Assembly: GCA_023386155.1 (NCBI GenBank)
Contig: JAEWKH010000001.1
Coordinates: 1 to 64,000, forward strand
Source: Pseudomonadota bacterium
GTDB lineage: Bacteria; Pseudomonadota; Alphaproteobacteria; Rhizobiales; Beijerinckiaceae
Direction of reading: 5' to 3'
DNA length: 64,000 bases
In this document: positions 27,576 through 35,568 of the stretch, piece by piece
Numbering within the stretch: the stretch's first letter is position 1
Layout: each line of letters starts with the position of its first letter
Notes under the pieces: generated by a model
Told to the model about the DNA's origin: nothing
The model's database searches: none
The model's input: only the letters and a program-made list of their open reading frames with translations
Position numbers and translations under genes: made by a program

Positions 27576-29420
27576 ATGCGCGACCTCCACCGCTTCATCC
27601 GCCCCATCCTCGTCGTCCTGCCGCTCGCGGGCCTGCTCCTGGGCTTCTGCGCGCGCCTTGCCGGATACGGACCGTGGGCGGGGTCGATCTGGGCCCTGGC
27701 CACAATCCCTGTCCTGACCGCGTTGCTCATAGAGATCGCCGCGAGTCTGAGGCGCGGGGACGTTGGCCTCGATGTCGTCGCGGCCCTGTCCATGACGGGT
27801 GCGCTCCTGTTCGGAGAGCATCTCGCCGCCGTCGTGGTGGCGCTGATGTATGCCGGCGGGCAGTACCTGGAGAGCTTCGCCGAGCGCCGCGCCTGGCGTG
27901 AGATGACGGCGCTCCTGGAGCGGGTCCCCCGCAACGCGGTCCGCTACCGGGATGGTCGGCTCGAGGAGGTCCGCCTTGACGAGGTCACGCCCCGGGACCG
28001 CCTTCTTATCCGCCAGGGCGACGTGGTTCCGGTGGACGGGGTCGTAGCCGGCGGCATGGCGATCCTCGACCAGTCCGCTCTCACGGGTGAGTCCCTGCCC
28101 GTCGAGAAGGCGGTCGGCGAACCGGTGATGAGCGGTGTGACGAATGCCGGGGATGCCTTCGACCTGTCCGCCACGCATCGTGCAGCCGAGAGTACCTATG
28201 CCGGCATCATCCGCCTGATCGAGGCCGCACAGGCTTCCAAGGCCCCGATGGCGCGCCTTGCCGACCGATACGCCATGATCTTCCTGGCTGTGACGGTCGC
28301 GCTTGCCAGTGGCGCATGGCTCTGGACCGGGGATCCCATTCGGGCCCTGGCCGTCCTTGTGGTGGCGACGCCATGCCCCCTGATCCTGGCCGTGCCCGTC
28401 GCCATCGTGTCCGGCGTCTCGCGAGCGGCCAAAGCAGGGGTGCTGATCAAGGGTGGAGGAGCGCTGGAAACGCTCGCGCGGGTGCGGGTGCTGGTGATCG
28501 ACAAGACGGGCACGCTCACCCATGGCGAGGCGCAGGTGACGACGATCCAGCCGGCCGCAGGATTCTCGGCCGAACGGCTCATCCAGCTTGCGGCCTCGCT
28601 CGACCAGGCCTCGAAACATGTCATTGCCCGCGCGCTCGTGCGGGAGGCTCAGGCGAGAGGCCTCTCGCTGTTGCTTCCCAACGACGTAGTGGAGGTTCCC
28701 GGCGAGGGCTTAGAGGGAACGGTCGATGGCCGGCATGTCACCCTTGGCGGCGTCCGCTATGTCGCCCAAAAGCTTGTTGGGCTCGGCGAGGACGTGGATG
28801 GCAGTCGGTACCCTGTCGGGTCCGTCGTCGTGGCAGTGGCCGTGGATGGCCGGCTTGCCGGCCTCTTGGTGCTGACGGATCGGCTGCGCATAGAAGCGGC
28901 CGAGGTCATCGAACGTCTCCGTCGGCTGGGAATTGACCGGATCGTCCTGGCTTCGGGTGATCGTAAGGACGTAGCCCAGGCCGTTACCGTCGGCCTGCAC
29001 CTCGATGACGTTCATGCCGATCTCACGCCGGAGCGGAAGATCGACGTCGTGCAGGCCGGGAGGAAATACGGCCCCGTAATGATGATCGGCGACGGGGTCA
29101 ACGACGCTCCCGCCCTCGCGGCGGCCGATCTCGGCGTCGCCATGGGGGCGAAGGGCGCGGCAGCGTCGGCAGAGGCCGCCGACGTAGTGCTGCTGGTCGA
29201 CCGCCTCGACAGAGTCCCGGTCGCGATCGAGGTTGCGCGCCGATCCCAACGCATTGCGATCCAGAGCGTGTATGCTGGAATCGGCCTGTCTCTGTTTGGC
29301 ATGATCGCGGCGGCACTCGGCTACCTGACGCCTGTGCAGGGAGCCCTCATCCAGGAGGCCATCGACGTGGCCGTGATCCTCAACGCCCTGCGGGCCCTGT
29401 GGGGTCCCGAGCCGGCCTGA
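27576..29420 (+). CDS. Heavy-metal translocating P-type (P1B) ATPase without N-terminal metal domain
   Basis: About 614 residues from ATG 27576 (AGGGA adjacent); an ATG at 27510 would add 22 residues. Features are the TGES loop (SALTGESLPVEKAVGEPV), the CPC-type intramembrane site in TPCPLILA near 265, the phosphorylation motif DKTGTLTHGEAQ near 309, and GDGVNDAPALAAADLGVAMG near 505. The CPC motif points to Zn/Cd/Pb or Cu/Ag export; the missing HMA domain is within normal variation for this family. It overlaps no neighbour but is tightly linked to the reductase gene upstream. Confidence 0.88.
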   Translation: MRDLHRFIRPILVVLPLAGLLLGFCARLAGYGPWAGSIWALATIPVLTALLIEIAASLRRGDVGLDVVAALSMTGALLFGEHLAAVVVALMYAGGQYLESFAERRAWREMTALLERVPRNAVRYRDGRLEEVRLDEVTPRDRLLIRQGDVVPVDGVVAGGMAILDQSALTGESLPVEKAVGEPVMSGVTNAGDAFDLSATHRAAESTYAGIIRLIEAAQASKAPMARLADRYAMIFLAVTVALASGAWLWTGDPIRALAVLVVATPCPLILAVPVAIVSGVSRAAKAGVLIKGGGALETLARVRVLVIDKTGTLTHGEAQVTTIQPAAGFSAERLIQLAASLDQASKHVIARALVREAQARGLSLLLPNDVVEVPGEGLEGTVDGRHVTLGGVRYVAQKLVGLGEDVDGSRYPVGSVVVAVAVDGRLAGLLVLTDRLRIEAAEVIERLRRLGIDRIVLASGDRKDVAQAVTVGLHLDDVHADLTPERKIDVVQAGRKYGPVMMIGDGVNDAPALAAADLGVAMGAKGAAASAEAADVVLLVDRLDRVPVAIEVARRSQRIAIQSVYAGIGLSLFGMIAAALGYLTPVQGALIQEAIDVAVILNALRALWGPEPA

Positions 29421-29433
29421 TCTAGTCGGGCGC

Positions 29434-29447
29434 TTGACAGGGATCAA
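29434..29447 (+). promoter_or_regulatory. FNR/FixK-type box before the beta-CASP gene
   Basis: TTGAC-AGGG-ATCAA ends 71 bp before the TTG start at 29519. The -10 element (around TAGGAA) is weak. Confidence 0.5.
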
Positions 29448-29518
29448 ACCCGTCGGCTCGACCGCAGGGTAGGAAGATGCGATCCTGCTCCTCATCGCCC
29501 GAAACCTGGAGAGAGTCG

Positions 29519-30742
29519 TTGTCGCTTCGCCTTCATTTCCACGGCGCCGCCCGAACCGTGACGGGTTCCTGTTTCCTGCTCGAAACGGAAGCAGCCCGCG
29601 TCCTGATCGATTGCGGCATGTTCCAGGGATCGAAGGAGGAGAGGGAGCTCAATTATCAGCACTTTCCCTTTCGGTCAGCCGGGCTCAGCGCGCTGTGCCT
29701 CACGCACGCGCATATTGACCACAGTGGACTGGTGCCGAAGCTTGTGAAGGCCGGCTTTGACGGACCGATCTATGCGACGGCCGGAACGGCCGATCTTGCG
29801 TCCATTATGCTTCCGGATTCCGGCTACATCCAGGAGATGGAGGTCAGCCAACTCAACCGTCGCAACAGCCGCCGCGGGCGGGAGACGGTGTCTCCCATCT
29901 ACACGCAAGATGACGCCATCGCGTCCCTGAAGCAGTTCCGCCCCTTGGCTTACGGCCAATGGCAGGATGTCGCTCCCGGGTTCAGGGCCCGCTACTGGAA
30001 TGCAGGTCATCTTCTGGGCTCGGCCTCCATCGAGATGGAGGTGACACATGGCGGAGACGAGAAACCGACGCGCCTTCTGTTCTCCGGCGATATCGGACCT
30101 GACCACAAGCTCCTTCAGCCCGATCCTGATGGTCCGCGCGACCTCGATTATGTCGTGCTGGAAGCGACCTACGGCGACGCGGATCGGGCCGGCACCACCA
30201 TCGAGCGCCGCCGCCGGATGCTGCGCGACGAGGTTCGCGCGGCCATGCATCCGAGCGGCGTGCTGCTCATTCCGTCGTTCGCGGTCGAGAGGACGCAGGA
30301 ACTTCTCGTCGACCTCATGGAGCTGATGGAAGCGGGCGAGTTGCCGGACATCCCGGTCTTCATCGACTCTCCCCTGGCTTCGAAGGCCAGCGCCATCTTC
30401 AAGCGGCATGCGGGAGAACTCAGAAACGGCACCGATCTGGTTCAGGCGCTTGAGTCTCGGTGGGTCCGCTTCACCGAGACCGTCGAGCAGAGCAAGGCCA
30501 TCGATCGCATTCACAGCTTTCACATCATTATCGCGGCCAGCGGAATGTGCGAGGCGGGTCGCATCCGGCATCACCTGAAGGCGTGGCTTTGGCGGGACGA
30601 AGCCACCGTTCTCTTCGTGGGCTTCCAGGCGCAGGGAACGCTCGGACGGATTCTTCGGTCCGCCGCTTCTGGGCCGACGAGGGCGAGCGACAGGGTGTTC
30701 TGGTCCATCGCTCCGGCGGCGCCGGTGGAGCGACCTGGATGA
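29519..30742 (+). CDS. MBL-fold/beta-CASP ribonuclease-like protein, C-terminally truncated
   Basis: Start TTG 29519 follows GGAGAGAG. SLRLHFHGAARTVTGSCFLLE and THAHIDHSG provide the metal site. The beta-CASP part includes LLFSGDIG, IPSFAVERTQELL, FIDSPLA and IIAASGMCEAGRI. Bacterial members act as RNA nucleases (RNA-metabolising MBL group). After VLFVGFQAQGTLGRIL the expected C-terminal region (normally over 100 further residues, with the HADGPEL-like motif) is replaced by about 30 unrelated residues ending PVERPG. The gene therefore looks cut by deletion or recombination. It may retain the catalytic core, but loss of the last metal ligand would impair activity. Confidence 0.75.
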   Translation: MSLRLHFHGAARTVTGSCFLLETEAARVLIDCGMFQGSKEERELNYQHFPFRSAGLSALCLTHAHIDHSGLVPKLVKAGFDGPIYATAGTADLASIMLPDSGYIQEMEVSQLNRRNSRRGRETVSPIYTQDDAIASLKQFRPLAYGQWQDVAPGFRARYWNAGHLLGSASIEMEVTHGGDEKPTRLLFSGDIGPDHKLLQPDPDGPRDLDYVVLEATYGDADRAGTTIERRRRMLRDEVRAAMHPSGVLLIPSFAVERTQELLVDLMELMEAGELPDIPVFIDSPLASKASAIFKRHAGELRNGTDLVQALESRWVRFTETVEQSKAIDRIHSFHIIIAASGMCEAGRIRHHLKAWLWRDEATVLFVGFQAQGTLGRILRSAASGPTRASDRVFWSIAPAAPVERPG

Positions 30743-30897
30743 TCGACTACAACCAGGGCCGGCCCGGCGACGAGGAGGCCGGCTACCACCTGCATCAGCA
30801 TCGTTTCAGCGAGGGCGAGTACGTCACCATCGAGGATGAGGATGGAAAGCCCTATACGTTCCAGGTCGTCTCCGTAAAGCGCGCTGAACCCGTTTGA
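30739..30897 (+). CDS. Small acidic protein (52 aa), possible C-terminal remnant of a longer gene
   Basis: MIDYNQGRPGDEEAGYHLHQHRF continues to GEYVTIEDEDGKPYTFQVVSVKRAEPV. Its ATG overlaps the beta-CASP stop in ATGA. The same frame is open upstream with protein-like sequence (RFWADEGERQGVLVHRSGG), so the intact gene probably began further left and was fused to the truncated beta-CASP gene by deletion. The function is not recognised. Confidence 0.5.
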   Translation: MIDYNQGRPGDEEAGYHLHQHRFSEGEYVTIEDEDGKPYTFQVVSVKRAEPV

Positions 30898-30914
30898 GAA
30901 GGGGAGTACCAGCG

Positions 30915-31232
30915 ATGAGGCGGATCATTCTCCTCTGTCTTGCCCTCGCATGCGCCTCGTCGGTTGCCATGGCGCAGTCGGGACGGGTGCAGCGCGGGTT
31001 CACGTTCGCGCAGACGAACTGCTCCCAATGTCACGCCATCGGCCGTTTCGGCGACAGTCCCATTCCGGAGGCGCCGCCCTTCCGGACCCTGCACACCCGC
31101 TATCCTATCGAGGATCTCGCGGAGGCCTTCGCCGAGAGCATCACCACGGGCCACCCCTCCATGCCTCAGTTCCAGCTCGATCCCGCCCAGATCAACGATC
31201 TGCTCGCCTATCTCAATTCCATTCAGGGCTAG
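30915..31232 (+). CDS. Small periplasmic c-type cytochrome
   Basis: 105 residues. A clear signal peptide (RRIILLCLALACASSVAMAQS) is followed by the haem motif CSQCHAIG and a likely Met ligand in HPSMPQFQLDPAQINDLLAYL. It resembles the cytochrome at 2730-3149 in size and layout. GGGGAG precedes ATG 30915. It is probably an electron carrier for a periplasmic redox branch; the partner is not evident. Confidence 0.85.
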   Translation: MRRIILLCLALACASSVAMAQSGRVQRGFTFAQTNCSQCHAIGRFGDSPIPEAPPFRTLHTRYPIEDLAEAFAESITTGHPSMPQFQLDPAQINDLLAYLNSIQG

Positions 31233-31243
31233 AAATCCTCGTC

Positions 31244-31681
31244 CTACCGGACGACCAGGACGGGGATCTTCGAGTGCGAGAGCACCTTCATGGTCTCGCT
31301 GCCGAGAAGCAGCGCCGAGACGCCGCCGCGCCCATGAGAAGCCATGACGATCACGTCGCACCGCTGGCTTTCCGCTGTACGAATAATCGCCTGATAGGGA
31401 CTGTCATCCTCCATGTGGAGAGAGGTCGCTTCAACACCCAAGTTGCGCGCGATCTCTGACGCTTCCGCAAGAGTGCGCTCGGCGTGCTTCTGCATATGCT
31501 CCCTAAACGAGGCCGGTGTCTCCTCCAACTGGTCAGCCTCGAGTGCAAAGACATGGAAGCGCTCAGTGACCGTCAGGAGGAGAACCGTTGCTCCCAAGGA
31601 CTTGGCGAGGTTCGTCCCGTGTTCGACGGCGCGAGCCGCCAGGGACGAACCATCGGTGGCAATCAGAATGTTCTTGTACAT
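31244..31681 (-). CDS. Universal stress protein, single-domain
   Basis: 145 residues, the classic UspA length, and the only single-domain USP in the window. MYKNILIATDGSSLAARAVEHGT opens the fold. MASHGRGGVSALLLGSETMKVLSHSKIPVLVV holds the intact G-2x-G-9x-G-S ATP-binding motif, so ATP binding is expected. Rightward on the same strand lies another USP gene 48 bp upstream. No FNR-type box was seen in front of it. Confidence 0.9.
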   Translation of the reverse strand: MYKNILIATDGSSLAARAVEHGTNLAKSLGATVLLLTVTERFHVFALEADQLEETPASFREHMQKHAERTLAEASEIARNLGVEATSLHMEDDSPYQAIIRTAESQRCDVIVMASHGRGGVSALLLGSETMKVLSHSKIPVLVVR

Positions 31682-31729
31682 GCGGGCCTCCTTAAGTGAG
31701 GTGTGCTCCTGAGTGTCATGCCTCTTCCG

Positions 31730-32572
31730 TCAGTAGGAAAGGAACAGGGGCACCGGTGTATTCTTGAGCAGTGACTGGGTCGTGCCGCCGAGGATCATCT
31801 GACGCAGGCGCGAATGCACATAGGCGCCCATCACGATCATGTCGGCGCGGGTCAAATGCGCATGATTGCGCAGCGTCTCGGCCACGTCTCCATCCTGGGC
31901 GGGCAGGGACAGCACATTCACCTTGATGCCGTGGCGCACGAGATGGGGGGCTATCTCGGCTCCCGGAACAGTGTGCGCCAGATCCTTTTCCCCCGTCACG
32001 CTGACCAGCTCGACCTGCGAGGCGGCCCGCAGGAGGGGCAGTGCGTCATTAAGTGCGCGCGCTGCCTTGGCGCTGCCGTCCCACGCCACGATGATCCGGC
32101 CGGCCGCAAAGGCCTCACGCCCCGGCGGCACAATAATAAGAGGCCGCCCGCTGTCCGTGAGCACTGCCTCAATCAGCCCCCGATCGACGGCAAGCGCGAT
32201 CGGCTCGGCGTCCAGAACGGTCAGGTCATGGGTCCGTGCCTGCGCGGTGAAGCTCTTGATCAAGGCAGGATAGGTCAGGTGCGGCGCCTGTGTGGTACAG
32301 GCGACACCCGATGCGGCGGCCGCCCGCTGGGACAAATCCGCGACAGCATGCGCCAGGGTATCCAGCCGGCGGTTCTCGGCGGCTACCAGCCCTTCGGCGA
32401 AGTTGCTGATGAAGGCATGGGTTACAACGAGTTTCAGGGAGGCGGCCTGAACCGTCACATGAGCGCCAGCCTCTCTGGCGAGCGAAAGCCCGTAAGCCAA
32501 GGCGAAGGATTGCTCCTCGGCATCGCCTTCCTCGGTGAGCCCAATCAGAATGCTGTGAACGTTCTGCAGCAT
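31730..32572 (-). CDS. Universal stress protein, tandem-domain, paralogue of 12873-13715
   Basis: 280 residues starting MLQNVHSILIGLTEE. It shares long identical blocks with the plus-strand USP at 12873 (AGAHVTVQAAS, DLTV-DAEP, DRGLIE, SVTGEKDLA, GDVAETLRNHA), so the two arose by duplication within the island. It ends GAYVHSRLRQMILGGTTQSLLKNTPVPLFLSY. AGAAAGAAG precedes the start. It lies between an alcohol dehydrogenase upstream and the single-domain USP downstream on the minus strand. Confidence 0.88.
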   Translation of the reverse strand: MLQNVHSILIGLTEEGDAEEQSFALAYGLSLAREAGAHVTVQAASLKLVVTHAFISNFAEGLVAAENRRLDTLAHAVADLSQRAAAASGVACTTQAPHLTYPALIKSFTAQARTHDLTVLDAEPIALAVDRGLIEAVLTDSGRPLIIVPPGREAFAAGRIIVAWDGSAKAARALNDALPLLRAASQVELVSVTGEKDLAHTVPGAEIAPHLVRHGIKVNVLSLPAQDGDVAETLRNHAHLTRADMIVMGAYVHSRLRQMILGGTTQSLLKNTPVPLFLSY

Positions 32573-32635
32573 GATCTTCTTTCTCCGTTACTAATCGCAG
32601 GTAATGATTGCCGGTCCTTCAAACTCACTCCTGCA

Positions 32636-33619
32636 TCAGGGGATCAGAACTGCCGCGCCTTGCAGGCGCCCTGATCGAAGATCGTCCAAAGCCTTGTTGG
32701 CAGCCGCCAGCGGGTAGGTCACCGTTTCCGTTCTGACCCAGGCCTTTGGCGCGATGGACAGGAAGTCGATGGCATCCTGACGGGTCAGGTTGGCGACGGA
32801 AACGATCTGCCGCTCCTCCCAGAGAAGCCGATACGGGAATTGCGGGATATCGCTCATGTGGATACCGCCGCAGACGACACGCCCACCTTTCCGCACTGCT
32901 TGGAGCGCCAACGGCACAAGATCGCCCACAGGCGCGAAGATGATCGCAGCATCAAGGCTCTCGGGTGATGGCTCTAATGAGCCATCGGCCCAGACTGCGC
33001 CGAGCGAGCGGGCGAAATCCTGGGCAGCGGTATCACCTGGACGCGTGAACGCGAACACGCGCCGCCCCTGCCAGGTGCAGACCTGCGTGATGATGTGAGC
33101 CGCCGCTCCGAAGCCGTAGATGCCGATCCTCTCGCCAGAGCCTGCCGCTACGAGCGAACGCCAACCGATCAAGCCGGCGCAGAGAAGCGGAGCTAAGGCA
33201 ACGGGATTGCCGTCATCCGGCAACGGGAAGGCATAAGCTGCGTCGGCAACTGCATGGGACGCGAAGCCCCCATCCCGGGTATAACCGGTGAACAGCGGCT
33301 CGTCGCAGAGGTTCTCACGTCCGGAGGTGCAGTAGGGACAATGACCGCAGGTGTGTCCGAGCCAAGGAACGCCGACACGCTCGCCGATGCGCAGGCCTGC
33401 CACGCCGTCGCCGAGCGCATCGACCCGCCCGACGATCTCATGTCCGGGAACAACTGGCAGCTTGAGACTTGCGAGATCACCGTCCACCACATGAAGATCG
33501 GTGCGGCAGACCGCACAGGCCTCCACCACCAGGCGGATCTCGCCTGGACCCGGTGAGGGCAGGGGCCGCTCTTCCAGACGAAGGGGCGTGCGCACTTCGT
33601 GGAGGACCATCGCCTTCAT
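32636..33619 (-). CDS. Zinc-binding alcohol dehydrogenase family protein
   Basis: 327 residues, medium-chain type. Catalytic zinc ligands are in CAVCRTDLHVVDG and GHEIVG; the structural-zinc lobe is CGHCPYCTSGRENLCDE. The cofactor fold IGIYGFGAAAHIITQVC follows. It differs from the enzyme at 14587, which lacks the structural zinc lobe. ATG 33619 gives MKAMVLHEVRTPLRLEE; the longer frame has no ribosome site. It provides a second alcohol/aldehyde interconversion step in the island. Confidence 0.88.
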   Translation of the reverse strand: MKAMVLHEVRTPLRLEERPLPSPGPGEIRLVVEACAVCRTDLHVVDGDLASLKLPVVPGHEIVGRVDALGDGVAGLRIGERVGVPWLGHTCGHCPYCTSGRENLCDEPLFTGYTRDGGFASHAVADAAYAFPLPDDGNPVALAPLLCAGLIGWRSLVAAGSGERIGIYGFGAAAHIITQVCTWQGRRVFAFTRPGDTAAQDFARSLGAVWADGSLEPSPESLDAAIIFAPVGDLVPLALQAVRKGGRVVCGGIHMSDIPQFPYRLLWEERQIVSVANLTRQDAIDFLSIAPKAWVRTETVTYPLAAANKALDDLRSGRLQGAAVLIP

Positions 33620-33665
33620 AGACCGGACCTCTTCTCCATTCCCGCGGTCTCGGGGCTGTGCCTGA

Positions 33666-33947
33666 TTACCCGAAGCAGTCCCTGGCCTGCGCCTGTAGCT
33701 CCTCAAGCGCCGCAACGTAGGGTGCGCGGCGGTCCTGATGATCTTGCCAAAGCCGGGCGATCTTCTTGCGCTTGAGGCTCTCATCGCCGCGGCCGCGTTC
33801 GATGGCTGCGAGCTTCTGCTGACAGGCAAAGTCGATGTCGGCCAGGTCGGCCAGGAGCGACTGGAGCCTGGGGAGCAGGTCGGGCGAGTACACCCGGTTC
33901 AAGCGCGATAGTTTCTGGAAGCGCAGATGCTCCACATCTGTTGACAT
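33666..33947 (-). CDS. Hypothetical helical protein (93 aa)
   Basis: Starts MSTDVEHLRFQKLSRLNRVYSPDLLPRL and is rich in charged helix-forming residues throughout (LADLADIDFACQQKLAAIERG; KRKKIARLWQDHQDRRAPYV). A GGAGGAAG ribosome site supports the start. It has no membrane segment. Located 46 bp upstream of the alcohol dehydrogenase on the same strand, it is probably first in that operon. No function is assigned. Confidence 0.65.
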   Translation of the reverse strand: MSTDVEHLRFQKLSRLNRVYSPDLLPRLQSLLADLADIDFACQQKLAAIERGRGDESLKRKKIARLWQDHQDRRAPYVAALEELQAQARDCFG

Positions 33948-34105
33948 GGCTTCCTCCGCTGGGGTTCTGGTTCTTACAGCGTCCGCCTACGCGACTAACT
34001 TAGGTTAAGCAGAACAATTCGGTGAACCTGAGGCAGCTTGGCGGCCGGCGCTTCTCAGACCCGAACCCGACAGAAGGATGTTGGACGGCTTTGCCTGCCG
34101 CCGCC

Positions 34106-34119
34106 TTGATCCGAATCAA
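34106..34119 (+). promoter_or_regulatory. Perfect FNR/FixK-type box with TATACT -10
   Basis: TTGAT-CCGA-ATCAA is an exact dyad. TATACT follows 21 bp after the box (34141-34146), ideal for activation at -41.5. It ends 92 bp before ATG 34212. This is the best single promoter in the island. Confidence 0.8.
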
Positions 34120-34211
34120 ACCAGGCCAACGAAGACGTGCTATACTGAGGCAGTCTCATGGAAGGCAGGACCAGACGGATCCTGTGCAGCCTTCAGCCGA
34201 CGGAGGAGGAT

Positions 34212-34409
34212 ATGATCTCCTGGGTCGTCCGTCTCTTGATGATTGCCGCCGGTGCCGTGACGGGCTGGGTCGTCGCTGAGGACGCGCCCAACTTCGGGAT
34301 CATCCAGGTCATGGTGACACTCCTGCTGCTGACCCTCATCGTGGCCGTTCTGGCGTTCTGGCCATCCAACTGGACGGCTCGGCTCAACGGCTCGCAGAGG
34401 GCCCGATAG
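34212..34409 (+). CDS. Small two-helix inner-membrane protein (65 aa)
   Basis: Two predicted membrane helices (WVVRLLMIAAGAVTGWVVA and VMVTLLLLTLIVAVLAFWP) are separated by a short acidic loop. GGAGGAGG precedes ATG 34212. It sits directly behind the best FNR-type promoter of the island and 52 bp before the flavin-binding PPOX gene. It is unrecognised; a role as a small regulatory or structural membrane subunit is only a guess. Confidence 0.65.
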   Translation: MISWVVRLLMIAAGAVTGWVVAEDAPNFGIIQVMVTLLLLTLIVAVLAFWPSNWTARLNGSQRAR

Positions 34410-34461
34410 TCGACTTCCTACTCATTTCGCGTTGGATTGCGCGCCATCATGGAGGCGGCAG

Positions 34462-35013
34462 ATGGACGAGGAAATCAGACAAAAGATCCTGACGCTGCTG
34501 GAGCAACATCGGATCATGACGGTGGCGACCCTCAGGCCGGACGGCTGGCCGCAGGCGACCACCGTCGGCTACGCCAGCGAGGGCCTCACCCTTTACTTCT
34601 TGTGCGGCCTGGACAGCCAGAAGGCGGCGAACCTCGCTCGGGATGACCGGGTGTCCGTGACGATTGACCACGACACGTCGGACATCATGGCGATCAGCGG
34701 CCTGTCCATGGCAGGACATGCGCAGGCGGTGACCAACATGGCGGAGGCGGGCAGGGTGATGGGGATGCTCGTGCGGAAGTATCCCGAGCAGACCTCCCTG
34801 CCGGGGCCGATGCCAAGCCCTGAACAGGTCCGCATCTTCCGCGTGACGCCAACCGTCATCTCGGTGCTCGACTACTCGAAGGGCTTCGGACACACGGATC
34901 TGGTCAGCGTTCCTAGTGCCCAGGAAGTGATTTTCGACATCGTTGATGACGCCGACAAGGAGTCGTTCCCAGCCAGCGATCCGCTCGCGTGGACGCGGAC
35001 GACCGCTCGATGA
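34462..35013 (+). CDS. Pyridoxamine 5'-phosphate oxidase-fold (FMN-binding split barrel) protein
   Basis: 183 residues. MTVATLRPDGWPQATTVGYASEGLTLYFL and DDRVSVTID are the PPOX-type split-barrel signature, normally binding FMN or F420. It is probably a flavin-dependent oxidoreductase rather than PdxH, since the PdxH active-site C-terminal motif is absent. It lies behind the small membrane protein and probably shares its FNR-type promoter. ATG 34462 has GGAGGCGGC in front. Confidence 0.82.
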   Translation: MDEEIRQKILTLLEQHRIMTVATLRPDGWPQATTVGYASEGLTLYFLCGLDSQKAANLARDDRVSVTIDHDTSDIMAISGLSMAGHAQAVTNMAEAGRVMGMLVRKYPEQTSLPGPMPSPEQVRIFRVTPTVISVLDYSKGFGHTDLVSVPSAQEVIFDIVDDADKESFPASDPLAWTRTTAR

Positions 35014-35568
35014 GGAGGGGAACAAGGGCAGGGACACTCAGATGAAGGGCGTTGAGGTAGAGGCTCACTTGAGGCAGGTGCCCGTCTGGGTCCTGATCAT
35101 CTCTAACATCTAGCTGGTGCAGCGATTTATGCGTTGGCATCCCACTTGTTCTCCCCGAAGCTTGGGCTTTCCCTTATAGGAGTTTCGCTTCTAAATCGGC
35201 CGACGAGCTTTAGCGCAATGCCAGCGAACGACTGCTATCGGCACGTCACGGAGATTAGCTCTTGGTCCGCTTCGGCGCTCAAGAGCCGACGTTCGTTGTG
35301 CGGCCCCAACGTGAAAGGTTGACCCGAAGGCGACATACAGCCCAGTTGATACAAGCGTGGAGGCGCACGTTGCGGATGCTAACACAGCACGAACGTCCGT
35401 GCTCTGGTCAAGGCAAGCGTCATAGACCGCAGCGGGGATGGCCTGTTGGTGGTTCTGGGTGCACAATGGGTGTGCTTAAGTGGCCCGGTCACACTCGCTG
35501 GGAAAGGGTATCCGGCCTCCTCGTGGCCCGATAGCCGCAAAGTGACCATTGGCTCGGAGGTCTCAATT
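35014..35568 (+). other. Intergenic stretch without a supported gene
   Basis: About 555 bp between the PPOX gene and the cyclase. Short open frames on both strands lack ribosome sites and protein-like composition. No tRNA, clean promoter or repeat was recognised. Confidence 0.5.
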
